In this document: piece by piece, positions 44,220 through 53,541 of the stretch | How the letters are laid out: each line of letters begins with the position of its first letter | Position numbering within the stretch: the stretch's first letter is position 1 | Source: Paracoccus versutus | GTDB taxonomy: Bacteria; Pseudomonadota; Alphaproteobacteria; Rhodobacterales; Rhodobacteraceae | Direction of reading: 5' to 3' | Assembly (NCBI RefSeq): GCF_000763885.1 | Contig: NZ_JRKO01000013.1 | Span: 1-64,000, forward strand | DNA: 64,000 nucleotides | Notes under the pieces: model-generated | The model's input: the letters and a program-made list of their open reading frames with translations, nothing else | Databases searched by the model: none | Told to the model about the DNA's origin: nothing | Position numbers and translations under genes: made by a program

Positions 44220-45083
44220 ATGACAGAAACATCCACCGTCGGCGTCGTGGGCCTGGGCGCGATGGGCCTTGGCATGGCGGCCTCGGCCGTCCGGGCCGGT
44301 TTCCGCACCCTGGGGTTCGACCTGTCCCCCGAGCGGTCCGAACAGGCCCGCGCCGCGGGCGTGGAGCCGGCGGGCGATCTGGCCCAGGTCTTTGCGGCCG
44401 ATCACGTCGTCTTTTCCCTGCCCACGGCGCGCGATGTCGAAGGGGTCATCGACCAGGTCTCGGGGGTGCTCCAGGGCCGGCCGCGGATCGTCGTCATCGA
44501 CACCTCGACCTCGGAACCCGCGGTGTCGCGGGCGCTGGCGGCACGACTGGCCGCCATGGGGCACGGCTTCCTGGACGCCCCGGTCTCGGGCGGGCCGGCG
44601 AGGGCGGCCAAGGGGGCGCTGACCATGATGATCGGCGGTTCCGCCGCCGACCTGGCCGATGCCCGGCCCGTCATCGACGCATTGTCGGCCAAGGCGATCC
44701 ATGTCGGCGACAGCGGCGCGGGCAATGTGGCCAAGCTGGTCAACAACCTGCTTTGCGCCGCCCATATGCTGACCACGGCCGAGGGGCTGCGCCTGGCCGA
44801 GGCGGCGGGCATCCCCGCGCAATCGGTGCTGGAGGTGCTGAACGCCGCGTCCGGCAGGTCCATGCTCAGCGAGGTGCATTTCCCCAACTGGGTGATGAAC
44901 GGCGCCTTCGACAGCGGCTTCACCATGGCGCTGATGCAAAAGGACGTGCGGCTGGCGCGGCAGCTGGCCGAAGAATGCGGCGCCCGGCTGCCGCTGACCG
45001 AAAAGGCCGCGCAGCTTTGGGCCGATGCGCCCTACCAGGGCAGCGACGATTTTACCCGCATGGGCGATTTCCGGGCGAAATGA
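44220..45083 (+). CDS. NAD(P)-dependent oxidoreductase, 3-hydroxyisobutyrate dehydrogenase family
   Basis: 287 residues. The Rossmann motif is GVVGLGAMGLGMAAS. The substrate loop is DAPVSGGPARAAKGALTMMI and the catalytic Lys lies in AKLVNNLLCA. The C-terminal all-helical domain is complete. The family oxidises 3-hydroxy or 2-hydroxy acids (hydroxyisobutyrate, tartronate, 2-hydroxy-3-oxopropionate). The next gene, an aldehyde dehydrogenase, starts 10 bp later, suggesting sequential oxidation of an alcohol to an acid. Confidence 0.9.
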   Translation: MTETSTVGVVGLGAMGLGMAASAVRAGFRTLGFDLSPERSEQARAAGVEPAGDLAQVFAADHVVFSLPTARDVEGVIDQVSGVLQGRPRIVVIDTSTSEPAVSRALAARLAAMGHGFLDAPVSGGPARAAKGALTMMIGGSAADLADARPVIDALSAKAIHVGDSGAGNVAKLVNNLLCAAHMLTTAEGLRLAEAAGIPAQSVLEVLNAASGRSMLSEVHFPNWVMNGAFDSGFTMALMQKDVRLARQLAEECGARLPLTEKAAQLWADAPYQGSDDFTRMGDFRAK

Positions 45084-45093
45084 GGTAAGGGAC

Positions 45094-46638
45094 ATGAACG
45101 TGACGACAATCGACGCCGCCGAACAGGCCGACCGGATCCTGGCGCTCTATCGCGAGATCTTTCCGGGCGCCGACATCGGCAGCCTGGTCGGCGGAAAGAT
45201 CCTGCCCGGCTCGGGCGCGCAGCTGGAGCTGACCGACCCGGCCTCGGGCCAGGTCTTCGCGCGCTATGCCGATGCCGGCGCGGCCGAGATCGACGCCGCC
45301 ATGTCGGCGGCGGCCCAGGCGCAGCGCGAATGGATGGCGATGCCCGCCGCCGCGCGCGGCCGGATCATGTGGGCCATCGCCGACCGGATCCGCGCCCACG
45401 CCCCGCTGATCGCCGAGATCGAAAGCCGCTCGGCCGGGCGCCCGATCCGCGACATCCGCGGCGAGGCGCTGCGCGTGGCCGAGATGTTCGAATATTACGC
45501 CGGCTGGTGCGACAAGCTTTACGGCGACGTGATCCCGGTGCCCTCCAGCCACCTGAACTATACCCGGCACGAGCCGATCGGCGTGGTCATGCAGATCACC
45601 CCCTGGAACGCACCGCTGTTCACCGGCGGCTGGCAGATCGCGCCCGCCATCTGCGCCGGCAACGGCGTGGTGATCAAGCCCTCGGAACTGACGCCGCTGT
45701 CCACGCTGATCCTGGGCCGGATGTGCGAGTTGGGCGGCGCGCCGCGCGGGCTGGTCAACGTCATCGCCGGGGCCGGGCCGACGGCGGGACAGGCCGGCGT
45801 CACCCATCCCCGGACGGGGCTGGTGGTCTTTGTCGGCTCGGCGCAGGCGGGCTCGGCCATCGCCGCGGCGGCGGCGCGGAACACCGTGCCCTGCGTGCTG
45901 GAACTGGGCGGCAAGTCGGCCAATATCGTCTTTCCCGATGCCGACCTGCCGCGCGCGGTCATCGGCGCCCAGGCGGCGATCTTTGCCGGCGCAGGGCAAA
46001 GCTGTGTCGCGGGCTCGCGCCTGCTGGTGCATCGCAGCATCAAGGACCGTTTCGTCGCGGCCTATGCCGAGGCGGCGGAACGGATCGCCTTGGGCCATCC
46101 CCTCGACGAGGCGACGCATGTCGGCCCGATCAACAACCGCCGGCAGTGGCAGAAGATCGCCGAGATGGTCGGCGCCGGCGTGGCCGAGGGCGCCCGCCTC
46201 GCCGCCGGCGGCGGCCGGCCGGCATCGCTCGAGGCAACCGGCGGCTTCTACTTCGCCCCGACGATCCTCGACGACGTGTCCCCGCAGATGAGCGTGGCGC
46301 GCGAGGAAATCTTCGGCCCCGTCGTCTCGGTCCTGGGTTTCGAGACCGAGGAAGAGGCCGTCGCCCTGGCCAACGACAACCCCTATGGCCTGGCGGGCGC
46401 GGTCTGGACCGCGGACGTGGGCCGGGCGCATCGCATGGCGGCGGCTGTCCGCGCCGGCACCTTCTGGGTGAACGGCTACAAGACGATCAACGTCTGCTCG
46501 CCCTTTGGCGGGTTCGGGCGCTCGGGCTATGGCCGCTCGTCGGGGCAAGAGGCGCTGCTGGCCTATACCCAGACGAAAAGCATCTGGGTCGAGACCGCGG
46601 CCGAACCGCCGGTAAGCTTCGGCTACGCGCCCGGCTGA
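45094..46638 (+). CDS. aldehyde dehydrogenase
   Basis: 514 residues from ATG 45094, 10 bp after the oxidoreductase. The catalytic Glu is in LELGGKSANI and the nucleophile Cys in GAGQSCVAGSR. NAD-binding is shown by ITPWNAPLFTGGWQIAPAI and the loop VGSAQAGSAIAAAAA. The C-terminal NGYKTINVCSPFGGFGRSGY resembles betaine-aldehyde-like members. The substrate is probably the aldehyde made by the enzyme before it. Confidence 0.92.
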   Translation: MNVTTIDAAEQADRILALYREIFPGADIGSLVGGKILPGSGAQLELTDPASGQVFARYADAGAAEIDAAMSAAAQAQREWMAMPAAARGRIMWAIADRIRAHAPLIAEIESRSAGRPIRDIRGEALRVAEMFEYYAGWCDKLYGDVIPVPSSHLNYTRHEPIGVVMQITPWNAPLFTGGWQIAPAICAGNGVVIKPSELTPLSTLILGRMCELGGAPRGLVNVIAGAGPTAGQAGVTHPRTGLVVFVGSAQAGSAIAAAAARNTVPCVLELGGKSANIVFPDADLPRAVIGAQAAIFAGAGQSCVAGSRLLVHRSIKDRFVAAYAEAAERIALGHPLDEATHVGPINNRRQWQKIAEMVGAGVAEGARLAAGGGRPASLEATGGFYFAPTILDDVSPQMSVAREEIFGPVVSVLGFETEEEAVALANDNPYGLAGAVWTADVGRAHRMAAAVRAGTFWVNGYKTINVCSPFGGFGRSGYGRSSGQEALLAYTQTKSIWVETAAEPPVSFGYAPG

Positions 46639-46803
46639 TCGCGGGAAGCGGTCCGTGACCGGGGGATCGGTCGCAACCCGCACCGATCCCACGCGCATCC
46701 CGCAGTGGTCGCCCGACCCATGCGGCGCGGTTTGACCGCGCCCATTCCCCGCGACTATGCTGCGTTCCGGCCCGCCCCTGGGCATTTTCCTGCGGGAGTC
46801 TGC

Positions 46804-47697
46804 ATGATCCGTTCGCTGGGCATCGATCACGCGCTCGTTTGCGTGAACGACATCGTCGCGGTGCGCGACAGCTACCTGCGGCTTGGCTTTCTCAGCCGCG
46901 GCTTCAGCCAGCATCCCTGGGGCACCAGCACGACGGTGCTGATCTTCAGGGACCAGCTTTTCGAGATCGTCGGCATCGGCGACCCCGCGCTGCTGGATGG
47001 CCATGAGGCCGGCGGCTTTCGCTTCGGCCGCCATGTCGAGGCCCATCTGGCGCAACGCGAGGGCGTCTGCCTGACCGCGCTCAACTCCGCCGATGCCGCC
47101 GCCGACGCGGAGGCGCTGGGGCGGCGGGGCGTGACCGTCACCGGCACCATCGACTTCGGCCGCGCCGTCACCCGCTCGGACGGAACCCCGGACCGGACGC
47201 GGACGCAGCTGAAGATCCTGGCAAACGACCGGCATCCGCGGCTTTCGCTGTTCGCATGCCAGCAGTTCCGCCGCGATCTCATCGAATATCCCGAATGGAT
47301 GGATCACCCGAACGGCGTCACCGGAATTGCCGGGCTGACGGTGGTCGCCGATCCCGAAGACACCGCCGCGGTCGTCGACTGGTTCGAGCGCATCCATGCC
47401 GCAAAGGCGGAAAGGCTGGACCCCCGGACCTTGCGGATCGCCACCGCCAGGGGCGGCTGGACCGTGACCGACCGCGCCGGGTTCATCGCGCGGCACGGCA
47501 CCATCCCGAACATGCTGGCCGATGCGACCCTGCCAAGCGTCGCGGCCATCGACCTGGTGACCGCCCGGCCTGCCGATGTTGCAGAGAAGGCGGCAGCGGC
47601 CGGCCTGGAGGCGCATTGGATCGACGACGCGCTGGTGCTGCCGCAGGCCGACCGGCTCGGCGGCGTCGTCCTGAGGTTCGGCCGCTTCGGGACGTGA
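46804..47697 (+). CDS. VOC-superfamily glyoxalase-like protein
   Basis: 297 residues from ATG 46804. The two half-domains are typical of the glyoxalase-like (PF13468-type) group: SLGIDHALVCVNDIVAVRDS, then YLRLGF, and later TGIAGLTVVADPEDTAAVVD. A metal-binding His is early (IDHAL) and an acidic residue follows in QLFEIVGIGD. Role unknown. It stands 165 bp after the aldehyde dehydrogenase on the same strand, so it may belong to the cluster. Confidence 0.8.
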   Translation: MIRSLGIDHALVCVNDIVAVRDSYLRLGFLSRGFSQHPWGTSTTVLIFRDQLFEIVGIGDPALLDGHEAGGFRFGRHVEAHLAQREGVCLTALNSADAAADAEALGRRGVTVTGTIDFGRAVTRSDGTPDRTRTQLKILANDRHPRLSLFACQQFRRDLIEYPEWMDHPNGVTGIAGLTVVADPEDTAAVVDWFERIHAAKAERLDPRTLRIATARGGWTVTDRAGFIARHGTIPNMLADATLPSVAAIDLVTARPADVAEKAAAAGLEAHWIDDALVLPQADRLGGVVLRFGRFGT

Positions 47698-47989
47698 CGG
47701 CCGGCTGCGGAAGCCGCTGGCGGGAACCCTATCGGCAGGCCGGCGGGCGGGCCAGCGCCGCCGCTCCGGTCAATGCGGCAAGGCGCAGGAAGGACAGCGC
47801 GGCAAGCCCCCCGCCAGGCCCATGGGCAGCAAGACCGCGCGGAAATCGGCCAGCGCCGCCCCGGCGCCGCGACCGCCCGACAGCTGCGACAACCGGATCA
47901 CCCCGACCGAACAGGCGACTGTCAGGACCATCGCGACCCGCTGGGTCATCGCCGGAAATGTCATCGCGGACGGACGGTCGTCCCGCCCG

Positions 47990-48181
47990 ATCTTTCATCA
48001 TCGCCCTTGATCCCGGATCATCGGCGGCACGGACGCCCTGCCCCATATCGAGCGCCTAGCCGCAGCCATCGAGGCGCAGCCGCACGCCCGCATCCCCGGA
48101 TCAAGGCGCATCGCCCTGCGCCAGGCCGCCGCCGCCAAAGGCATCGACCTGCCCGAGGCGCTGCTGTCCCGGATCGAATGA
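47990..48181 (+). pseudogene. Ldh2/MDH2-type dehydrogenase C-terminal fragment
   Basis: One frame reads SFIIALDPG up to about 48015. After a shift, the adjacent frame reads IIGGTDALPHIERLAAAIEA, then QPHARIPGSRRIALRQAAAA and PEALLSRIE, ending at the stop 48179-48181. This matches the end of the Ldh2 family (malate/L-lactate/ureidoglycolate-type NAD(P) dehydrogenases). The upstream 250+ residues are missing. Confidence 0.55.
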
Positions 48182-48255
48182 CGGCCCCGCGCAAGGCTCC
48201 GCCAAGGGGCCATGCGATCATCAGCACGTTGCGACGGCCGGGCCGGGGGCGCTTC

Positions 48256-48500
48256 AGCTGGCTCCCTGCCCGCTGAACGCCACGCCCGGCAAGGCGGCCT
48301 TGCGCCTGAGCGTCTCCAGCACCGCCGACCCGCCGCGCTGCCCAAAGCCATCCGCCCGCGACATCGCATGGACCGGGAAGGCCGCGGCGCCGACGCCCAA
48401 GGGCAGGTTCAGGCTGGCGGCATAGATCAAGGCAAGGTCCAGATCCTTGGCCGCCCGCGCCAGGCCGAACTGGAGCGAAATATCCCGCCGAGGATCTTGC
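48256..48500 (-). pseudogene. HIBADH-type oxidoreductase C-terminal fragment
   Basis: On the minus strand, reading from about 48494 to the stop near 48256: RDISLQFGLARAAKDLDLAL, then IYAASLNLPLGVGAAAFPVH. This is the all-helical C-terminal domain of 3-hydroxyisobutyrate dehydrogenase-like enzymes. The Rossmann domain is absent and the frame is closed by a stop just upstream. Confidence 0.5.
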
Positions 48501-48567
48501 AGTCATAGGCCCCGGACCGGAACCCCTTGCCTGCCGCATTCGATCGCCCTCGGCAACGGGGCCGGGC

Positions 48568-48882
48568 TCATCCGTTCCCCGCCCGTCCGGCTGGGCTGAT
48601 GGCCGCCGCCAGATCCTCGATCACCGGCAGCTTCCGCAGTGGACCGATCTGCAGCCCGCCATCCGCCAGCACGCGCTTGGCATGCGGGCAGCAGGTCCGG
48701 TGCGGCCGGCCGTCGACCATCCCGCACATGCCGAGGCGGCAGGCAGAGCGACAGGTCAGGGACGGATCAACGGTCCGCTGGATCCCGCTGACAACGTCGA
48801 GCACGGTCTGCTTGCCACGACGCCCCGGTCCACCAGACCCGCGCCAGACCGAAACCTCCATCGTCGTTGCATTCTCGCTCAC
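48568..48882 (-). pseudogene. fumarate reductase/succinate dehydrogenase iron-sulfur subunit fragment
   Basis: 105 codons matching the 2Fe-2S N-terminal domain: VLDVVSGIQRTVDPSLTCRS, then ACRLGMCGMVDGRPHRTC and GPLRKLPVIEDLAAAI. The CGSC part of the usual cluster is shortened to CGM, removing one cluster Cys, and the 3Fe-4S/4Fe-4S domain is missing. Not functional. Confidence 0.6.
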
Positions 48883-49267
48883 GGCGCAGCCGACGGCTTA
48901 CCTTTTGAACCCGCCGTATGTCCGCGGGTGAAAGGATTGCACGCCCGTCGAGGATTTGCGCTGCCGCTGACAGCCAGATAGCCCGACCGACTCAGATGCG
49001 GGCGGCCGGGGGGTGAGAGCGGGGCATCGGCTTCCACGCCGTTTGCGCCGCCTGGGCGCGCTGCCCGCAAATCCGGCAGGGACGATGCGGCCCCATCGCG
49101 GGGCTTTCCGGCGCTTTCGGCGGGCGAGGTTCGCTTTCTGCCTATTATTCCGCCAGAAAATGCCCGACGCTCGTCAAATCCTGATTTCGCTTTGGCCGCA
49201 GGCGGCCCGGCTGTGGACAGTGCCCGCCCAGATGCGAAGATCATGGGCAGAGGCAAGGGTGGCGGCG

Positions 49268-50680
49268 ATGACGATGTATTACAATGAAATGGTCGATGGC
49301 GGCCGGGTCCGCGAACCCTATGCCATGCTCTCGGACTGGATCGAGGCCATGCCTGCCGAGATCCGCCAGATGAAGCAAGCCGAGGCCGAGGCGCTGTTCC
49401 GCCGCATCGGCATCACCTTCGCGGTCTATGGCGAGGGCGGCGACCCGGACCGGCTGATCCCCTTCGACATGATGCCCAGGGTGTTCCTGCAAAGCGAATG
49501 GCGCCGGCTGGAACGCGGCATCAAGCAGCGGGCGCGGGCGCTCAACGCCTTTCTGCGCGACGTCTATGGCCGGGGCGAGATCGTGCGCGCCGGCCGCATC
49601 CCCGCCCGGCTGGTCTATCAGAACGCGGCCTATGAAAAGGCGGTGGTCGGCTTCGTGCCGCCGCGCGGGGTGTTTTCGCATATCGTCGGCATCGACATCG
49701 TCCGCACCGGCCGGGACGAGTTCTACGTGCTCGAGGACAATTGCCGCACCCCCTCGGGCGTCAGCTACATGCTGGAGAATCGCGAGATCATGATGCGCAT
49801 GTTCCCGGCGCTGTTTCGCAACAATTGCATCGAGCCGGTGGACCAGTATCCCGAGCTGCTGCGCCGCACGCTCGCCTCGGTCGCGCCGGCGAAATGCGAC
49901 GGACCGCCGACCGTGGTGATCCTGACGCCCGGCCATTACAACAGCGCCTATTACGAACACAGCTTCCTTGCGAACCTGATGGGCATCGAGCTGGTCGAGG
50001 GCAGCGACCTGTTCGTCGATGGCGGCTTCGTCTACATGCGCACCACCCAGGGGCCGAAGCGGGTGGACGTGATCTATCGCCGCATCGACGACCAGTTCCT
50101 CGATCCCTTGTGCTTCCGGCGCGATTCCATGCTGGGCGTGCCGGGCTTGATGGATGTCTATCGCTCGGGCGGGGTCTCGATCGCCTCGGCGCCGGGCGCG
50201 GGCGTGGCCGACGACAAGGCGGTCTATACCTTCGTCCCCGAGATGATCCGCTTCTACCTGGGCGAAGAGCCGATCCTGCGCAACGTCCAGACCTGGACGC
50301 TGTGGAAGGACGAGGATTACCGCTATGTCATGGCCAACCTCAAGGATCTGGTGGTCAAGGAGGTGCATGGCTCGGGCGGCTACGGCATGCTGATCGGCCC
50401 CTGCGCGACCCAGGCCGAGATCGAGGCCTTTGCCCTGCGCATCCAGGCCGACCCCGGCAATTACATCGCCCAGCCGGTGCTGGCACTGTCCACCAGCCCG
50501 ACCTTTGTCGACGAGGGGGTGGCGCCGCGCCACGTCGACCTGCGGCCCTTCTGCCTCTGCGGCGACCGGATCGAGCTGGTGCCGGGCGGGCTGACGCGCG
50601 TGGCGCTGCGCGAGGGCTCGCTGGTGGTGAACTCGTCGCAGGGCGGGGGCGTCAAGGACACCTGGATCCTGTCGGAATAA
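49268..50680 (+). CDS. circularly permuted ATP-grasp protein of the Anbu cluster
   Basis: 470 residues from ATG 49268 (MTMYYNEMVDGGRVREPYAM), the conserved family start; the frame opens earlier without support. Conserved blocks include FYVLEDNCRTPSGVSYMLEN, VVILTPGHYNSAYYEHSFLA and VVKEVHGSGGYGMLIGP (nucleotide site). The family is a probable peptide-bond ligase paired with alpha-E and transglutaminase proteins. It is first in a four-gene cluster and is followed by the alpha-E gene after 14 bp. Confidence 0.93.
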   Translation: MTMYYNEMVDGGRVREPYAMLSDWIEAMPAEIRQMKQAEAEALFRRIGITFAVYGEGGDPDRLIPFDMMPRVFLQSEWRRLERGIKQRARALNAFLRDVYGRGEIVRAGRIPARLVYQNAAYEKAVVGFVPPRGVFSHIVGIDIVRTGRDEFYVLEDNCRTPSGVSYMLENREIMMRMFPALFRNNCIEPVDQYPELLRRTLASVAPAKCDGPPTVVILTPGHYNSAYYEHSFLANLMGIELVEGSDLFVDGGFVYMRTTQGPKRVDVIYRRIDDQFLDPLCFRRDSMLGVPGLMDVYRSGGVSIASAPGAGVADDKAVYTFVPEMIRFYLGEEPILRNVQTWTLWKDEDYRYVMANLKDLVVKEVHGSGGYGMLIGPCATQAEIEAFALRIQADPGNYIAQPVLALSTSPTFVDEGVAPRHVDLRPFCLCGDRIELVPGGLTRVALREGSLVVNSSQGGGVKDTWILSE

Positions 50681-50694
50681 TGGGAGGGTCAGCC

Positions 50695-51654
50695 ATGCTC
50701 AGCCGCACCGCCGCCAACCTGTTCTGGATGGGCCGCCACCTGGAACGCGCCGAAACCGCCGCCCGCCTGCTGGACGTGGGCGCGCGCATCACCCTGCTGC
50801 CCAATACCGCCGAGGGCTATCGCAACGAATGGGAATCGCTGCTGCGCGCCTCGGGGGCGCAGGCCGCCTTTGCCGAGCGCTACGGCGACGAGATCACCCA
50901 GGAGAACATCGAAAGCTGGCTGTTCTTCGACCATGCCAACCCGGCCTCGGTCGCCTCCTGCATCGAGCGGGCGCGCGAGGGCGGGCGGATCGTGCGCACG
51001 GCGCTGACCAGCCAGGTCTGGGATGCGCTGAACATGGCCTATCAGGAGCTGCGGGCGCTGGAGCGGCAGCCGCGCGCCCGGCTTGATACCGCCATGCTGA
51101 CCGATTTCACCACCCGGCACGGCTCGACCGTGCGCGGCGCGATCAATGCGACCCAGCTGCGCAACGACGGCTGGCATTTCGTCAACCTGGGCTATTCGCT
51201 GGAACGCGCCGACGCGACCGCGCGGCTGCTGGACGTGAAGTATTTCGTGCTGCTGCCGCGGGTGGAGTTCGTGGGCTCGGGCCTCGACAACTATCAATGG
51301 CAGGTGATCCTGCGCGCGCTTTCGGCGCATCGGGCCTTCCACTGGGCCTATGGCGGCGAGGTGACGGCCGGCAAGGTGGCGGATTTCCTGATCCTGAACG
51401 GCGAGAGCCCGCGGTCGCTGCTGACCTCGCTTTACGAGGCGGTCTGGCATCTGGACGGCCTGGTGCGCCGCTATGGCGCCGAGGTGCCGGCCAGCGCCTC
51501 GGGCCGCGCGCATGAGACGCTGGAGCAGCTGATGGCGCGCGACATCGAGGCGATCTTCGACGAAGGGCTGCACGAGTTCCTGTCCTGGTTCATCAACGAG
51601 CTGGCCAGCATCTCGAACGCCGTGCATGACGATTACCTGAGCGGGCGGATGTAG
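50695..51654 (+). CDS. alpha-E domain protein of the Anbu cluster
   Basis: 319 residues, almost fully alpha-helical, with the family start MLSRTAANLFWMGRHLERAE and a repeat of the same motif later (NLGYSLERADATARLLDVKY). The end reads NELASISNAVHDDYLSGRM. Role unknown biochemically; it always occurs with the permuted ATP-grasp protein. 14 bp after that gene and 12 bp before the transglutaminase. Confidence 0.93.
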   Translation: MLSRTAANLFWMGRHLERAETAARLLDVGARITLLPNTAEGYRNEWESLLRASGAQAAFAERYGDEITQENIESWLFFDHANPASVASCIERAREGGRIVRTALTSQVWDALNMAYQELRALERQPRARLDTAMLTDFTTRHGSTVRGAINATQLRNDGWHFVNLGYSLERADATARLLDVKYFVLLPRVEFVGSGLDNYQWQVILRALSAHRAFHWAYGGEVTAGKVADFLILNGESPRSLLTSLYEAVWHLDGLVRRYGAEVPASASGRAHETLEQLMARDIEAIFDEGLHEFLSWFINELASISNAVHDDYLSGRM

Positions 51655-51666
51655 GGGGCAGATGCC

Positions 51667-52473
51667 ATGCGGCTGAAGATCATCCATGAAACCAGCTATT
51701 TCTACGATCCGCCGGCGCAGGGGCTGGTGCAGAGCCTGCGCCTGACCCCCTCGGTCCACCAGGGGCAGCGGGTCTCGGGCTGGACCATCTCGGTCTCGGG
51801 CGGCCAGCGCGGCGCGAGCTTCCGCGACGGCGCCGGCGACTGGATCGAGGGCTGGACCGTGCGCGGCCCGGTGCAGGAGGTCGTGGTCTCGATCGCCGGC
51901 CAGGTCGAGACGCGGGACACCGCCGGCGTGCTGCGCGACCATCGCGAGACCGTGCATCCGCTGGTCTACATGCGTCCGACCGCCGTGACAGGGACCGATC
52001 CGGGGCTATGCGAGCTTGCCCGTTCCGTGCAGGGCGAGGATGCGCTGGACCTGGCCCACCGGCTGGCCGAGGCGGTATCGGCCGCCATCGCCTACGTCCC
52101 CGGCGTGACCGAGTCGCACACCACCGCCGCCGAGGCGCTGGCGCTCGGCCAGGGCGTCTGCCAGGACCATGCCCATGCGCTGATCGCCTGCGCCCGCGAA
52201 CGCGGTATGCCGGCGCGCTATGTCTCGGGCTATCTGCATTCCAACGCCGGGGGCGAGCCGCATGACGCCGCCCATGCCTGGGCCGAGGTCCATGTCGGCG
52301 CCTTGGGCTGGGTCGGCTTCGATGCGGCCAATGCCTGCTGTCCCGACGACCGCTATGTCCGGCTGGGTTCGGGTCTGGATGCGGATGACGCGGCGCCGGT
52401 GCGCGGCACCACCTTCGGCACGGGCGAGGAAAGCCTGGACGTGCGGGTGCAGGTCGAGGAGATGGAGCAGTAG
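51667..52473 (+). CDS. transglutaminase-like protease of the Anbu cluster
   Basis: 268 residues. An N-terminal beta domain (LKIIHETSYFYDPPAQGLVQ) precedes the transglutaminase core with Cys in GVCQDHAHALI, His in HDAAHAWAEVH and Asp in GFDAANAC. Such proteins probably act as peptidases on the product of the ATP-grasp/alpha-E pair. Third gene of the cluster. Confidence 0.93.
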   Translation: MRLKIIHETSYFYDPPAQGLVQSLRLTPSVHQGQRVSGWTISVSGGQRGASFRDGAGDWIEGWTVRGPVQEVVVSIAGQVETRDTAGVLRDHRETVHPLVYMRPTAVTGTDPGLCELARSVQGEDALDLAHRLAEAVSAAIAYVPGVTESHTTAAEALALGQGVCQDHAHALIACARERGMPARYVSGYLHSNAGGEPHDAAHAWAEVHVGALGWVGFDAANACCPDDRYVRLGSGLDADDAAPVRGTTFGTGEESLDVRVQVEEMEQ

Positions 52474-52539
52474 CCCTGCCTGTTGCGCCGGGCGCGGGGC
52501 GGTCGTATCCCTCGGGGGATTTTGTGCCATGGAACGGTC

Positions 52540-53265
52540 ATGACCTATTGCGTCGGCTTGAAGCTCAACGAGGGGCTCGTCCTGCTCTCGGACACCCGGA
52601 CCAATGCCGGGCTGGACAACATATCGACCTATCGCAAGATGTTCTTCTTCGAGCAGCCGGGCGAGCGGGTGATCGCGATCATGACCGCCGGCAGCCTGTC
52701 GCTGACCCAGACCACCATCGCCCGCCTGCAAGAGGCCATCGAACTGCCCGAGGCCGATGAAGAGACCTCGATCATGCGCGCGTCCACCATGCTGCAGGTG
52801 GCGACGATCATCGGCCGGACGCTGAACCGCACCCGGCGCGAGATCGTGGACCAGTGCCGCGACCTGAACCAGCAGGCCAGCGCCAGCATGATCGTCGGCG
52901 GCCAGCGCGCCGGCGGCGAGATGCGGCTGTTCCTGATCTATCCCGAGGGCAATTTCATCGAGGCGACCGAGGACACCCCCTTCCTGCAGATCGGCGAGCA
53001 CAAATACGGCAAGCCCATCCTCGACCGGGTGGTGACGCCCCAGACCTCGCTGGCCGATGCGCAAAAGGCGGTGCTGCTGTCGATGGATTCGACGCTGCGC
53101 TCGAACCTGTCGGTGGGGATGCCGCTGGACCTGGCGGTGATCCGCAAGGACGACTGCCGGGTCAGCCACAAGCGCCGCATCCTGGAAGGCGACCCGGCCT
53201 TCATGGCCATGTCCGCCGCCTGGTCCGCGGCGCTGCGCGACAGCTTCGTCAAGGTGACGATCTAG
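52540..53265 (+). CDS. Anbu proteasome-like peptidase
   Basis: 241 residues from ATG 52540, chosen because Met is followed by Thr (MTYCVGLKLNEGLVLLSDTR). Removal of Met exposes the catalytic N-terminal Thr, as in proteasome beta subunits and HslV. The Lys in SDTRTN...YRKMFFF and the SASMIVGGQ block match the family. Anbu forms open helical or ring assemblies; its natural substrate is unknown. It follows the transglutaminase after 66 bp. Confidence 0.93.
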   Translation: MTYCVGLKLNEGLVLLSDTRTNAGLDNISTYRKMFFFEQPGERVIAIMTAGSLSLTQTTIARLQEAIELPEADEETSIMRASTMLQVATIIGRTLNRTRREIVDQCRDLNQQASASMIVGGQRAGGEMRLFLIYPEGNFIEATEDTPFLQIGEHKYGKPILDRVVTPQTSLADAQKAVLLSMDSTLRSNLSVGMPLDLAVIRKDDCRVSHKRRILEGDPAFMAMSAAWSAALRDSFVKVTI

Positions 53266-53494
53266 CGCCCCTGTCAGCCAGGCTGGCAAAGGCCCATGGC
53301 TGGCCGTTCCTGCCCAAGGTCATTCCGGTGCCGGCCCTGCCTGGCCATGGGCACAAAGGCCGGGGGGACGATCCGAAGGTCCACGAAGCGCAATCCCGCA
53401 ACCAGCCCGCCCAGTGCCGTGCCCCGGATCAGGATAGGGCTTCGTGGTCCCTGCCCAGGCGGCCGGACTATCCTGCACAAAATGTCGCAGGCCA

Positions 53495-53541
53495 GCACAA
53501 CATCTTGACGAATACGGCGTCATCATCCCTATATGTAGGCA
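53495..53541 (+). promoter_or_regulatory. paired NrdR-box-like sites over the nrdD promoter
   Basis: Box 1 (53495-53510) reads GCACAACATCTTGACG and box 2 (53526-53541) reads TCCCTATATGTAGGCA. Both resemble the NrdR consensus (ACACWATATATWGTGT), and their centres are 31 bp apart, the spacing typical of NrdR pairs. Box 1 covers a -35-like TTGACG (53505-53510) and box 2 a -10-like CTATAT (53529-53534), 18 bp apart. Binding of NrdR would block this promoter. Confidence 0.6.

Larger units (their letters stand above)
47698..49267. other. 1.57-kb region of gene fragments, no intact gene
   Basis: It holds at least three recognisable protein fragments (listed separately) and possible pieces of a membrane or signal-peptide coding sequence on the minus strand (47720-47964: LSFLRLAALTGAAALA in one frame). 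Frames shift and stop repeatedly. 48890-49267 has no gene beyond the start region of the ATP-grasp gene. Confidence 0.6.

Noticed and set aside
53274..53498. 74-codon minus-strand frame between Anbu and the riboswitch
   Set aside because: It overlaps the probable nrdD promoter and has no recognised domain or ribosome site.
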